From JBCDJI01 sp964351865 (lineage in GTDB: Bacteria > Verrucomicrobiota > Verrucomicrobiia > Methylacidiphilales > JBCBYL01), in NCBI GenBank assembly GCA_964351865.1, contig CAYGPJ010000019.1:8285-72284 (forward strand): a stretch of 64,000 bases of DNA, written 5' to 3'. Shown one piece after another: positions 17,608 through 27,176 of the stretch. Below the pieces are notes generated by a model. It saw only the letters and a list, made by a program, of their open reading frames with translations. It ran no database searches and had not been told where the DNA came from. The position numbers were made by a program, and so were the translations under genes. How positions within the stretch are numbered: position 1 is the stretch's first letter; the number at the start of each line of letters is the position of its first letter.

Positions 17608-18612
17608 TTACTTCGGGATCTGCAATACCATGCCGGAGCGGATGAGATTAGGATTGGTGATGCTGTTCAATTGCCGAATAGCATCCACACTAACTCCGTA
17701 TTTCCTGCCGATCGAAAATAGCGTTTCGCCCCGATTGACCCGATGGACGGTGCCAGAGGCTTTCTGGGGTGAGGAATTGCTGGCGACGACTGGGGCGTTA
17801 CCTTCCGGTAAATTGGCAAAACCGTAATCGAACAGCATTTTTGAATCCGTCCACTTGTCAGCACTGTTGAGCAAGGTAAGTCTCAACTCGCGACCTCCCC
17901 GCGTCACGGATGCCGCATAGGTATGGCGGGAGGCATAGGTCCATCCTGTCTTGGCCGGGCCCATTCCGGTATATTTACCCAGCAGCTTATTGTGATTTTT
18001 CACCCACTGCGATCCCACCGCAGTCTTTAACGTAAAGCCGCGGGTCTGACACATTTCCCGCAACTCCGGAACCTTCAACACTTCGTTGAAAATTTTCATG
18101 ATATCTCGACAGGTCGTCACCTGACCAGAAGCAGGAAGTCCGTTAGGAGTTTTGAATACAGTATTTTTACATCCCAGCGATTGAGCCCGCCGGTTCATCA
18201 ATTCCAAAAAGGCTGAGTTACTACCGGAAACCTTACGCCCCAATGCCATCGCGCTGTCGTTATCAGAACCCACCAACAACGTCCTGGTCATCTCACGCAC
18301 CGAAACCACTTCTCCCACCCGTAACGGAACATGACTCGGTTCCACCTGTGTATCCGAACGAACAATTTTAATATCTCCAGTCAGTCGGGTGTGCTCCCAT
18401 ACCAACAGCGCCGTCATCAACTTAACCGTGCTGGCCGGAGGATAAGCCACATCAGCCCGGCGCGAGTAAAGCACCGCACCGGTTTTGACATCGATCAGTA
18501 ATACCGCCTTCGCGTTCACCGAGCGATCTAATTGGCTACGCGTCACGGCTGCCGACAGCGGCATGTGGCTGCCGGCCGTCAGTATCAGAACGATCAATAG
18601 TAAAATCTTCAC
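17608..18612 (-). CDS. D-alanyl-D-alanine carboxypeptidase (S11) with C-terminal LysM
   Basis: Periplasmic penicillin-binding protein that trims the terminal D-Ala of peptidoglycan stems. The 334-residue protein has a signal peptide (MKILLLIVLILTAGSH), the serine motif S61-T-V-K64, SDN at 116-118 and the KTG motif in GPAKTGWTY. The C-terminus is a LysM peptidoglycan-binding domain (HRVNRGETLFSIGRKYGVS) where typical DacA proteins have a membrane-anchoring amphipathic domain. It starts at GTG. It lies downstream of the tonB gene by 66 bp on the same strand and may be read with it. Confidence 0.9.
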   Translation of the reverse strand: MKILLLIVLILTAGSHMPLSAAVTRSQLDRSVNAKAVLLIDVKTGAVLYSRRADVAYPPASTVKLMTALLVWEHTRLTGDIKIVRSDTQVEPSHVPLRVGEVVSVREMTRTLLVGSDNDSAMALGRKVSGSNSAFLELMNRRAQSLGCKNTVFKTPNGLPASGQVTTCRDIMKIFNEVLKVPELREMCQTRGFTLKTAVGSQWVKNHNKLLGKYTGMGPAKTGWTYASRHTYAASVTRGGRELRLTLLNSADKWTDSKMLFDYGFANLPEGNAPVVASNSSPQKASGTVHRVNRGETLFSIGRKYGVSVDAIRQLNSITNPNLIRSGMVLQIPK

Positions 18613-18678
18613 TTATTCGAAACTAGAAGGAACCCCGCAAGCGGTACAAGCCTTTATTCAGATAACATTTTACACCCA

Positions 18679-19365
18679 TCACTTTAATTCAAAGCGAACC
18701 GGAACAATGACTTTGGAATCAACCGGTGTTCCATTCATCCGGGCGGGCTTAAACTTCCACCTTTTGACACTTTCCAGTGCGGCCTCATCCAACAGGGTGT
18801 ACCCAGAGCTACTCCTGACGGTCAGTCGTTGCACCCGGCCACTGGCTGAGACCCAGGCATTTAGCGATACCAATCCCTGCTGTTTCAGGCGTTTGGCACG
18901 TGAAGGATACCGTGGAGGAGGATTTTTTAAATAATCTGGTTTGGCCCGATACTGCACTCCACCACTACCGGCAGCTGCTTGCTGTGGATTTGCTTGAGGT
19001 CTGGACTGCGGCTGATCAGGCTTTGCGGGGGGAGATAGCTCGGTTGGTTGCTGCACAATCGATTCAGTAGACTCCAGAGCAGGCGTTGCTTCCTTGATTT
19101 CAACCGGCTCAGGGATGTTGACCTCTGTCGACGGCGCCACTTGACTCGGAATCGTTTCGATTTCGGTTTCGATTTCAACAACCACCTCTAATTGCTCAGC
19201 ATTCCGACTCCCGCTCAAGCCCCCGATACCACTCTCCATGGCAAAATCAGCAGGTTGAACTGCCCACAGACCGAGGCCGACCAGCAAAAACGTATGAATG
19301 GCCGCGGAAAGACCCATCGACCACCACCAGCCAGACATCATGATCATGGGAAAGGGACGACTCAT
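18679..19365 (-). CDS. tonB: Energy transducer TonB
   Basis: Couples the inner-membrane proton motive force to outer-membrane receptors. The 228-residue protein has one N-terminal membrane segment (WWWSMGLSAAIHTFLLVGLGLW) and a Pro/Glu/Gln-rich periplasmic spacer. The C-terminal TonB domain runs from YPSRAKRLKQQGLVSL through LDEAALESVKRWKFKPA. It follows exbD by 7 bp in an operon that starts with a TonB-dependent receptor, so this is a complete and probably dedicated system. Confidence 0.94.
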   Translation of the reverse strand: MSRPFPMIMMSGWWWSMGLSAAIHTFLLVGLGLWAVQPADFAMESGIGGLSGSRNAEQLEVVVEIETEIETIPSQVAPSTEVNIPEPVEIKEATPALESTESIVQQPTELSPPAKPDQPQSRPQANPQQAAAGSGGVQYRAKPDYLKNPPPRYPSRAKRLKQQGLVSLNAWVSASGRVQRLTVRSSSGYTLLDEAALESVKRWKFKPARMNGTPVDSKVIVPVRFELK

Positions 19366-19372
19366 ACAGATT

Positions 19373-19789
19373 TTATTCAGGACGCTGGGTGCGCAATACC
19401 AATTTGGTCAAACCCACCATCCGCGCCTTATCAAATACTTCGACGACCTTTCCAAAGCGGCTTTCAGTATCCCCCTGCAGGATGACGGCCAGCTCCGGAT
19501 TTTTCTGATGCGCCTGACGGAACAACCCTTCCAGCTCAGCGAGCACTACTGGTTCCTTGTTTAGAAATATCTCTCCACTTTCGGTAACGGATATGGTGAT
19601 CCGGTCCGGCAGCTCCTGCGCGGGTTGCGAGGAATAGGCTGGTGGCAAATCTAAGTCCAACCCCTCATTTTCGATCATCGCCAGCGAAGCCATCATAAAG
19701 GTGGCCAGCAGAAAGAACATGATGTCGATGAAGGGAATAATCTCCAACCGGGGACGTGTCTTCGCGCGTGGGGACGGCAGGCGGGCCAT
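19373..19789 (-). CDS. exbD: Biopolymer transport protein ExbD
   Basis: Proton-channel partner of ExbB in the TonB motor. The 138-residue protein has the single N-terminal membrane helix preceded by PRLEIIPFIDIMFFLLATFMM, with the essential channel Asp in PFIDIMF, and a small periplasmic domain ending FDKARMVGLTKLVLRT. Start and stop are tightly packed against exbB (1 bp) and tonB (7 bp). Confidence 0.95.
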   Translation of the reverse strand: MARLPSPRAKTRPRLEIIPFIDIMFFLLATFMMASLAMIENEGLDLDLPPAYSSQPAQELPDRITISVTESGEIFLNKEPVVLAELEGLFRQAHQKNPELAVILQGDTESRFGKVVEVFDKARMVGLTKLVLRTQRPE

Positions 19790-19790
19790 A

Positions 19791-20414
19791 TCATTTTCCT
19801 CCGCTGACGGATGGCTCAGACTTCAGTTGCAGCTCCATCCGGGTCATGGCGGACTCCAGTTGACGCCGCACCTTTTCAACACGAGCATTCAGATAATTCA
19901 ACGGCAGGATAGCGACAATCGCCACAGCTAACCCGAAGCTTACCGTAATCAGTGATTCTGCTACCCCTCCGGTGATGGCTTCGGTTTTACCCGCAAGACT
20001 GTCACCTCCGACCAGACCGAAGGCAGACATCATCCCGATGACCGTTCCCAGCAATCCCAGTAACGGCCCCAAGGTAACCGCTGTATCGAGTATCACCAGC
20101 CCGCGGCTGTAGCGCTCGAGCTCCGCATTCGCCGCCTCCATCATCGCATCCGTATAGGAAGTTGCCCGGTGAATCAGCCCCTCGGTCAAAACGATGGCCA
20201 CCCGCTCATTGCTTTTTTGCCCAACCTGCAAGGCCTCATCCATCTTCCCATGCTCCACCAGTTCAAAAATTCTGGCCACATCCCGCGTGCGCCGTCGGCC
20301 GAATTCTTGCCACAAAAAGCATGAGCGCTCCAGCACGACACCCAGGGTGACGATCGAAAGCATGAGGATGGGCCACATGATCGGCCCGCCTTGATAAAAC
20401 CATTGGATTAACAT
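19791..20414 (-). CDS. exbB: MotA/TolQ/ExbB proton channel protein
   Basis: Inner-membrane pentameric proton channel subunit of the TonB motor. The 207-residue protein has three membrane segments (GGPIMWPILMLSIVTLGVVL; TLGPLLGLLGTVIGMMSAF; ESLITVSFGLAVAIVAIL). The family signature GPLLGLLGTVIGM and GGVAESLITVSFGLAVAI are intact. It lies 24 bp after the receptor gene and 1 bp before exbD. Confidence 0.95.
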   Translation of the reverse strand: MLIQWFYQGGPIMWPILMLSIVTLGVVLERSCFLWQEFGRRRTRDVARIFELVEHGKMDEALQVGQKSNERVAIVLTEGLIHRATSYTDAMMEAANAELERYSRGLVILDTAVTLGPLLGLLGTVIGMMSAFGLVGGDSLAGKTEAITGGVAESLITVSFGLAVAIVAILPLNYLNARVEKVRRQLESAMTRMELQLKSEPSVSGGK

Positions 20415-20438
20415 AATTCTTACAGTTGGTTTTTTGTC

Positions 20439-22547
20439 TTAAAACGTTGTATTAAATCCGCCGTAGAAGGTGCGTCCCGGCGTCGGTTGAACTCCATCGC
20501 CGCGCACACGGGAGAAGTAATTTTCGTCGAACAAGTTATTCACACCAAAAAGCAGTTTGAAGTGGTCGCGATAAACCGGAACCTCGAAAGCCAGATCCCA
20601 GACGGCATACGCGGGGATCCGGCTGGTACCGACTCCGGCGTCATTATTCTGAATATTCCAGAAACTGCTCGCCACGTAGTTGGCGGTCAGATCCACTTTG
20701 ATGCCAGAGGTGTGACGGTAGGAAGGGCCGAATTTGAGCGAGTAGGACGGTGCATAGGACGGCGTATTATCCTTGAATGCTCCTGAAACCACCTCGGACG
20801 TGAGGAACTCAGCCGCCATGAAGAAGCTCAACGCCCCAAAACGATCTTCGTAATCGGTGCCATTGATCGAGTCGAAGAGGTTGGTCAGGTTCGAATCAAA
20901 GGCCAGATCCAATCCCCAAAACTCGACATCACCTGCATCGGTGAATACCGGGGTAATTCCGTCCGCCGCGATATTGGAGTCTACGAAGTCCTGATAATCC
21001 ACATGGAAGACACCCACGTCATAGACGAGCCAACTGGTGGGCTCGCCCTTAACTCCCAACTCATACGTGAAGGTCTCCCCCGCACCACGTTCCGCCGCGG
21101 GCATCCCTGCACCCTCCGCCAATATCTGACCATACTGCAGCGGCTGATAGCCCTGTGCAAAATTGAAGTAAGCCGTATGGTTCTTCTCCGCACCGAGATC
21201 ATATTCGATCCCAAACCCGAACAGTGGCTGAGCTTCAAAATGCTCCGCGTTCACTCCGAGATTCCTACCTGCATTATTTTCGAGATCCATCGATACGAAA
21301 TCTCCACGGAATGACGGGATCAGGCGCAAGTCTCCATACGAAAACATGTTCTCGGCAAAGACGGCACCATACATGGTTTCCCGGCTTTGGTGCTGATTGA
21401 CCACGCCGCCTTTAAATGCCAGCGGAGTCGCCGCGATATTATTTCGACGCGTCGGATCATTTGAGTAATACACCGTATAGCCTGCCGTCAGCGTCGAATC
21501 AACCTCTCCCTCGAACAGATCGTATTCATGCGTCAGACGCGTATCGTTGCCGATGGCGCGGAAGAGGCGATCGTCCAGATTATTGTTACGTCTTGAGGTT
21601 CTTTCCTGATAGTGAGAAAAGAGCTTGGAGGTCAGATGCGTTTCCTCTGAGATCCGGTGATCGACCGTCACGGAACCGAAGTGCTTCTTGATTTGGATGC
21701 GGCGATTGACGCGACTCGGCAGCACCTGAGTCGGATCCGCCTGCCATTGCGCCAGACTCAGCCGCCCCGCCTCTCCGGTTTCGGAATCATAGGCATTGTA
21801 ATCAAGCGTCACCCGCGTGTCGTCGGTGACGTCGTAGTAGAGTTTAATATGACCGCTAAACAGACTGTAATCCGAATTCAAATCCCGGAACCCGTCCGCC
21901 TGCCGGTGGTAAAAAGATGCCAGGTAGCCGCCTTGATCCACCGCGCCGGAAACTTCCGCATACGTCGATACCATACCATGGCTGCCAAACAGGGTGGTGT
22001 TGGTGAATTTGAACGGGTCGCCCGCTTCCGGCATTTTCGTTACAAAATTGACCGCACCTGAAGGCTGCGGTCCGTAGAGCAGGGATGATCCACCTTTGTA
22101 TACTTCAACCGATTGGGTCAGTCCTGAAGCAGGTAGGTAATATAAGGTCGGATAGCCAAAGAGGGTCGACTGGATCGGAACCCCATCCTGGGAAACGGTT
22201 ATGTCCTGGGATTCGTGAGGCTCACCAATCCCGCGGATACTCAGGTTCACGACACTCGGATTATCAATTTCGGAAACATACACTCCCGGCGTACGGGAAA
22301 ATAAATTGCGCACGTTACCTCCGGGGGAATCAGGAAGATCTTGCAGATTGGTGACCGTAATTTTCTTACTCGCGTTGATCTGTCCCGCGGTCACATCCAC
22401 CAGTGGAGGCAGTTTATCAATCCGGTCGCGGACGACGACTTCCTCCAGTTCGGTTTCCAGTTGTTGCGGTTCTACGCTTAGTCCTGTGCATGGAATGATC
22501 AGGGAAGCAACCAACACTCCTATCCATTTTTGTCTTACTTTTATCAT
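20439..22547 (-). CDS. TonB-dependent outer-membrane receptor
   Basis: A 702-residue outer-membrane active transporter, probably for an iron complex, though the ligand is not certain. Signal peptide MIKVRQKWIGVLVASLII; a possible TonB box EEVVVRDR (about 35-42). The plug domain has RNLFSRTPGVYVSEI, NLSIRGIG and GPQPSGAVNFVTKMP, followed by a 22-strand barrel ending NLFDENYFSRVRGDG and a terminal Phe. The ribosome-binding site AAAAGGAA lies just before the ATG at 22547. It heads the receptor-exbB-exbD-tonB operon. Its upstream region contains palindromes and direct repeats that suggest metal-responsive control. Confidence 0.93.
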   Translation of the reverse strand: MIKVRQKWIGVLVASLIIPCTGLSVEPQQLETELEEVVVRDRIDKLPPLVDVTAGQINASKKITVTNLQDLPDSPGGNVRNLFSRTPGVYVSEIDNPSVVNLSIRGIGEPHESQDITVSQDGVPIQSTLFGYPTLYYLPASGLTQSVEVYKGGSSLLYGPQPSGAVNFVTKMPEAGDPFKFTNTTLFGSHGMVSTYAEVSGAVDQGGYLASFYHRQADGFRDLNSDYSLFSGHIKLYYDVTDDTRVTLDYNAYDSETGEAGRLSLAQWQADPTQVLPSRVNRRIQIKKHFGSVTVDHRISEETHLTSKLFSHYQERTSRRNNNLDDRLFRAIGNDTRLTHEYDLFEGEVDSTLTAGYTVYYSNDPTRRNNIAATPLAFKGGVVNQHQSRETMYGAVFAENMFSYGDLRLIPSFRGDFVSMDLENNAGRNLGVNAEHFEAQPLFGFGIEYDLGAEKNHTAYFNFAQGYQPLQYGQILAEGAGMPAAERGAGETFTYELGVKGEPTSWLVYDVGVFHVDYQDFVDSNIAADGITPVFTDAGDVEFWGLDLAFDSNLTNLFDSINGTDYEDRFGALSFFMAAEFLTSEVVSGAFKDNTPSYAPSYSLKFGPSYRHTSGIKVDLTANYVASSFWNIQNNDAGVGTSRIPAYAVWDLAFEVPVYRDHFKLLFGVNNLFDENYFSRVRGDGVQPTPGRTFYGGFNTTF

Positions 22548-22590
22548 ATTTCCTTTTCAATTATGTTTAATTCTTGTCCCATCTCTCTAA

Positions 22591-22662
22591 ATGTGGAGAT
22601 TGATCACTTTATGTGGAGAATGAGACCTGTTTGCAATAATATTATTGCGATAAATTCTCATT
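22591..22662 (-). promoter_or_regulatory. Candidate promoter/operator of the TonB receptor operon
   Basis: A perfect 16-bp palindrome GCAATAATATTATTGC (22633-22648) is flanked by inverted AATGAGA (22619-22625) and TCTCATT (22656-22662). ATGTGGAGA occurs twice exactly 20 bp apart (22591-22599, 22611-22619). On the minus strand TTGCAA, a 17-base spacer and CATAAA could form the promoter, with the palindrome overlapping the -35 box. AT-rich palindromes of this size are typical of Fur/Zur-family operators; the regulator is inferred. Confidence 0.5.
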
Positions 22663-22719
22663 AGATGCGAATGGATACTCGCATATTTTATATCTTTATC
22701 TGGTTGTTTGGGTTACAAC

Positions 22720-24462
22720 CTATGAATGGTACAGGGAGCTATAAGCCCCATTGAGCTCGAGTAGTTCCGGGCCGGAACCGGATTCGACAATTTTACCCTG
22801 ATCGAGCACGTAAATACGGTCGCAATGATGAATCGTATGCAAACGGTGAGTAACAATCAAAGTCGTCGGTTTGGCCGTAGCCGCTTTGAAGGCTCCCATC
22901 AGATCAGCTTCGGTCTTGCGATCCAACGAACTGGTCGGTTCATCCAACAGCAAGATCGGAGAATCCCGCAGGATCGCGCGAGCGATCCCGATCCGTTGGC
23001 GTTGCCCACCACTTAAGCGGACACCCTGTTCCCCGATAAGAGTTTCCAACTGCTCCGGTAGTGCCCGGATGTAATCGGCAGCCTGAGCGGCATCCAAGGC
23101 CCGCCAACACGCCTCTTCACTAGCCTCGGGCAAGGCATAGCGCAAATTATCCAGAATGGATCCATCCAATAGCAGCGTCTCCTGTAAAACCATTGAAATC
23201 TGATTACGTAAGCTACTCCGGTTGTGTTCATTGATGTAGTGGCCATCAATCGTCAACTGCCCGCCCTGCGGATCGTAAAGTCGCGGAATCAACGAAAGCA
23301 AAGTGGTTTTCCCGGCCCCGGTTCCTCCCACAAAAGCCACCGTTTCCCCCGGATCAACTCGAAATGCAATATCCTGCAAAACTGGCGTTCCCTGCTGATA
23401 CTCGAAGCAGAGGCCTTTCCCTTCGATCGCTCCTTTGACCACAGGCAAATCCGGCAAGTGCTGGCCTTGATCTTCCGACTGGTTTTCATCCAGCACCTTG
23501 AATACCCGCTCGGCATGAGCCGCCGCTCCTTCCACCGCCCAAGTGGTGTAACTCAACTGTTCCAACGGTTGATAAAACATCGCCAGGTAAGCCAGAAAAA
23601 CCCACAAGTCCCCCACTTTCAACCGACCAGCTTCCACCTCACCTGCCCCATAATACAGCAGCAACGCACTCCCACAGGCAATAATGACTCCGACCGCCAG
23701 CGTACTGCCCAAATTGGTTTGATTCAACGACCGGGTGGCATCAAATGATTTCCCGATGGCCTGATCAAACGCCTGCTTTTCCAGATGCCGGCGATTCATG
23801 ACCCGAACCAATTTTAAGTTTCTCAAGCTGTCATTCACCACCCGCAACACCGCACTCTCCTCTTCCTGTACCGCCCCTGAGCGGTGCCGCACCCGATGAG
23901 CAAAGAACCAGATCGTCGCCAGTAAAAACGGCACCACCGCCAGCGACAACAACGTCAGAAAAACATTCATCTGCCACATCACCACCAGAATACCAGTTAG
24001 GGTCAACGCAGAACCGACAATGGTCGCAAAGCCCTGATTAAAGAAAGTCTGGATCGACTGCGCGTCATAGACCACACGGTAAACCAAATCACTGCTATTA
24101 TGAAAATTGTGAAACCGCATCGACAGCACATGCAACTTTTCAAAGCAGTCTGCCCGCAGCCTCACCATCGCCTGCAAGCCGATTTCGATCAGCCAATAAC
24201 TTGAAATCATGTTCAAGACACCCCAGACCACATGGATCACCACCAGTGCTGCCGCAGCCGCCAGTAAGGCACCCCCGAACGAATCGGTCGGGATCCACCA
24301 TGGCAATTTACCGTCATCAATCAGCAGCCCATCCACCACATATTTCACCGGCCACGGCTTCAGCAAGTTGAACCCGATCGCCAGAATCATCATCACCAAT
24401 GCCCCACCAATCGCACCGCCAAAAGGGCGGTAATAACCAACGACTCTGCGATGAATATTCAT
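22720..24462 (-). CDS. ABC exporter (MsbA-like, fused permease-ATPase)
   Basis: A 580-residue half-transporter with six membrane segments in the first about 320 residues and a C-terminal ATPase. The ATPase has Walker A FVGGTGAGKTTLL, Q-loop SMVLQETLLLDG, signature LSGGQRQRIGIARAI, Walker B ILLLDEPTSSLD and H-loop VTHRLHT. MsbA-type exporters flip lipids, lipid-linked glycans or peptides. The ATG at 24460-24462 overlaps the stop of the upstream glycosidase-glycosyltransferase fusion (ATGA), so the two are translationally coupled and probably serve one pathway. An upstream in-frame start at 24603 would lie inside that gene. Confidence 0.9.
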   Translation of the reverse strand: MNIHRRVVGYYRPFGGAIGGALVMMILAIGFNLLKPWPVKYVVDGLLIDDGKLPWWIPTDSFGGALLAAAAALVVIHVVWGVLNMISSYWLIEIGLQAMVRLRADCFEKLHVLSMRFHNFHNSSDLVYRVVYDAQSIQTFFNQGFATIVGSALTLTGILVVMWQMNVFLTLLSLAVVPFLLATIWFFAHRVRHRSGAVQEEESAVLRVVNDSLRNLKLVRVMNRRHLEKQAFDQAIGKSFDATRSLNQTNLGSTLAVGVIIACGSALLLYYGAGEVEAGRLKVGDLWVFLAYLAMFYQPLEQLSYTTWAVEGAAAHAERVFKVLDENQSEDQGQHLPDLPVVKGAIEGKGLCFEYQQGTPVLQDIAFRVDPGETVAFVGGTGAGKTTLLSLIPRLYDPQGGQLTIDGHYINEHNRSSLRNQISMVLQETLLLDGSILDNLRYALPEASEEACWRALDAAQAADYIRALPEQLETLIGEQGVRLSGGQRQRIGIARAILRDSPILLLDEPTSSLDRKTEADLMGAFKAATAKPTTLIVTHRLHTIHHCDRIYVLDQGKIVESGSGPELLELNGAYSSLYHS

Positions 24463-26972
24463 GATGACGGCTCCATCGTTTCCAGCCGTTTCATATCTTC
24501 CTGGCGGGTGGCCGCCAGCACCGTCTCCGCTACACGGCGGCGCACTCGCAGCCCATTCAATAGCCAGTAGGTCAGTGCCGCAGCCCAGCTCAGAATAATC
24601 CAAGGCATGGTGACCGGCAGCGCCGTGGCTAAACTTAATCCAATCCCCAGCAGTAACACCCCGGCCAGCACGGAAAAGCTGCTACTCACCAAAATTAAAC
24701 CGACCCGCGTCAGACAAGCCCCATGGGGGTGTGCTTCTGACTGAGTGCGCACCCGCACATTCCACCAGCGATTCGCCAGCACTTCCATATCCCAGGAGCT
24801 CCAGCCGTTATCGAGCACCAATTGCCACCCTTCTGTCCGGAACAGCTCATTCAGTGTCTGCAGTAAAATGGAGCGATCCTTGCCCTGCTGGCTCCACACT
24901 TGTAGTAGACTGCATTCCAACCAACCCGGGCGATGGTGAGGTAACGTTTGGGCTGATACGATGACCGAATGCGGCGTACGCTTTCTTTCCATCCACACAA
25001 AATAGCGGGCCCAGGCACGGGTGAGTGGTTGTAGCAGGGCCAGATAAAAGACCAGCAACCGTGTCCTGAATCCATCAAAGCGAGGTTCCAACCGGACGCT
25101 GCTCATGTGAATCCACGCCGTCATCAAGACCAAGGCCGCCATCACTACTGGCAGCATCCGCAGCGCAGGGAAACCCACCGACAGCAGCAGCATAAAAACC
25201 GTCAATGCCACCCACTGCAGCGAGCCGAACAGCGCGATCCAGCCTCCCGTAGCTTGAGTATACATTGACTGAAAGGCTCCCATCGCAAATTGCCCGTGGT
25301 AGACCATCGGCCGATAAAACAAACTATCTGTGCTGAGGCCTCCGTAAATCTTCCCCTGCCAGCGTGAATTGCCGGTGGCATCAAACCGCCCCATATGCTG
25401 AAAGCGCAGGAGTGCTTCCGCTTCGCCATACCCACGTTGCTGAGAAAAATACGTCTTCACATTAAACCGCCGATGATGCCAGACCACCGCGCTGGGCGAG
25501 AAGGCGATCTCATAACCCAGATCCAGAATTTTCCAACAGACATCCACATCATCGCCAGCCTTGCGATAAACCGGATTGAAACCACCGATTTCCAGCAATG
25601 CCTGTTTACGAAAAGCCATATTGCATCCCGGCACATGCTCCGCCCGTCGGTCGTTAAAAAGCACATGACTGGGAGAACCGGGCGCGGCTGCCACTGCGGC
25701 CTGAATCCACTGATGCGCCGGAGGCGAAATATTCGGTCCACCCACTGCGGCGGTGCCTTCAGCTTCCAGAGCCTGAATCAGATAATATAACCAATCCGCA
25801 TCCGGCATACAGTCGGAATCAGTAAAAGCGACGACGTCTCCCTGCGCCGCTTCGATGCCGCGATTGCGCGCGACACTCAAGCCGTGATTCTCTTGCGTAA
25901 TTTTTTTGATATCCGGAAAGTCTTTGAGAATTTGTGACGTCTGATCGGTCGAGCCATCATCCACCACAATGATTTCAAAATCGGGATAAGTCTGCTGTTC
26001 CAATGCCAGTAAACATTCACGCAGCGTGCTAGCTCCATTGTAGGTACACACGACAACCGACACCCGAGGTGCATTCTCCAGCGGATGCAGTGAGAATACG
26101 GTCTGATCCCCCTTGAGGAATTGCTTTGCCACCGCGTGATAGGAGGGCTTGGGGTTTCTGGCTTCATCCACCAGACCGAATTTCCAATCGGTAATGGTCT
26201 GCCCGCCGGTAAACCACTCGTCGGTCCATGAAAACAAAATCGCCCCTGCCGCCCCACCGCGCACGCTGTCTTCAACAAATCGAGACAGCAACTCCGCCTG
26301 TTCCTGCTCTGAATGCCGCACGGTATCCATCCCAAATTCACTCAACACCACCGGCTTTTCTCCCGCCAGACTGTGCAACCTTGACAGATATTTTTGAAAT
26401 TTCTCCTGTTCATGCAGGTAGACATTGAACGAGTAGAAATCCACGTTCTCCGGCAGGACGGATTCGCTGGGAGGATAACCCGCGTAGGATACCAGCGCGG
26501 CCGGGTCTTCTGATTTAATCTCGGCAATGCACTCGTTGAGAAAACGTTGCACTCGTTTGCGCCCGAACCAGCGAACCAGATCAGAGGGCATCTCGTTATC
26601 GACAAAAAATCCCAGACGCGCCGGATGACCGACCGCCGCTCGGGCCGCCTGACGCATATTTTTCAGAATCGTCTGACGGGTTTTTTCATGATCGAGAAAC
26701 AAACCCCGCAGTGGCCATGGCACAGTCGTAATCACGCGTATCCCCGCTTCACCCGCCGTATCCAGCAACCACTCAGGCGGTTGGTGATATAACCGGACGA
26801 GGTTCACCCCGGCCTGCCGCATCAGCGCAAAGTCCGCTGCCACCTGCTTTTCTGATGGGAGGTGCAGCCCGCCCCTCTGCTGAGGCTCGAAAGGACCATA
26901 GGTCACCCCTTGCAGAAAACACTTGGTGTCTCCTTCAAAGAAAAACTTGGCTGATTGGCGGATGGCTTTCAA
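24459..26972 (-). CDS. Glycoside hydrolase-like/GT2 glycosyltransferase fusion with membrane domain
   Basis: An 837-residue multidomain protein. Residues 1-290 resemble a clan GH-A TIM barrel, with FFVDNE (acid/base candidate Glu127 after Asn126) and VVLSEFG (nucleophile candidate Glu212). Residues about 303-540 are a GT2 domain (SVVVCTYNGASTLRECL, DSD at 385-387, PGCNMAF, GDDVDVCW, QQRGYGEAEALL). Two to four membrane segments follow from about 580 (WVALTVFMLLLSVGF, LPVVMAALVLMTAWI), then a cytoplasmic region and another hydrophobic pair near the end. It is coupled to the downstream ABC exporter. It probably builds or remodels a glycan at the inner membrane; the product is unknown. Confidence 0.85.
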   Translation of the reverse strand: MKAIRQSAKFFFEGDTKCFLQGVTYGPFEPQQRGGLHLPSEKQVAADFALMRQAGVNLVRLYHQPPEWLLDTAGEAGIRVITTVPWPLRGLFLDHEKTRQTILKNMRQAARAAVGHPARLGFFVDNEMPSDLVRWFGRKRVQRFLNECIAEIKSEDPAALVSYAGYPPSESVLPENVDFYSFNVYLHEQEKFQKYLSRLHSLAGEKPVVLSEFGMDTVRHSEQEQAELLSRFVEDSVRGGAAGAILFSWTDEWFTGGQTITDWKFGLVDEARNPKPSYHAVAKQFLKGDQTVFSLHPLENAPRVSVVVCTYNGASTLRECLLALEQQTYPDFEIIVVDDGSTDQTSQILKDFPDIKKITQENHGLSVARNRGIEAAQGDVVAFTDSDCMPDADWLYYLIQALEAEGTAAVGGPNISPPAHQWIQAAVAAAPGSPSHVLFNDRRAEHVPGCNMAFRKQALLEIGGFNPVYRKAGDDVDVCWKILDLGYEIAFSPSAVVWHHRRFNVKTYFSQQRGYGEAEALLRFQHMGRFDATGNSRWQGKIYGGLSTDSLFYRPMVYHGQFAMGAFQSMYTQATGGWIALFGSLQWVALTVFMLLLSVGFPALRMLPVVMAALVLMTAWIHMSSVRLEPRFDGFRTRLLVFYLALLQPLTRAWARYFVWMERKRTPHSVIVSAQTLPHHRPGWLECSLLQVWSQQGKDRSILLQTLNELFRTEGWQLVLDNGWSSWDMEVLANRWWNVRVRTQSEAHPHGACLTRVGLILVSSSFSVLAGVLLLGIGLSLATALPVTMPWIILSWAAALTYWLLNGLRVRRRVAETVLAATRQEDMKRLETMEPSS

Positions 26973-27176
26973 AAATATCTATAACGCTGAATTTACAGTA
27001 AACTTTACTCTGTGGAGATACCTCTCACATTCAGTGTATCCTGCCTGTCTTTTATCGGTTTTCAAAGCTGTTCTCTGATTAATTAGGGGCTGCCGGTTGG
27101 CCTTGCAGACGGAGTTTGTGATTCTTTCATGTTTCGTCGGATTGACTCTACCTCGCTCGTTCCGTATTACTCACTT

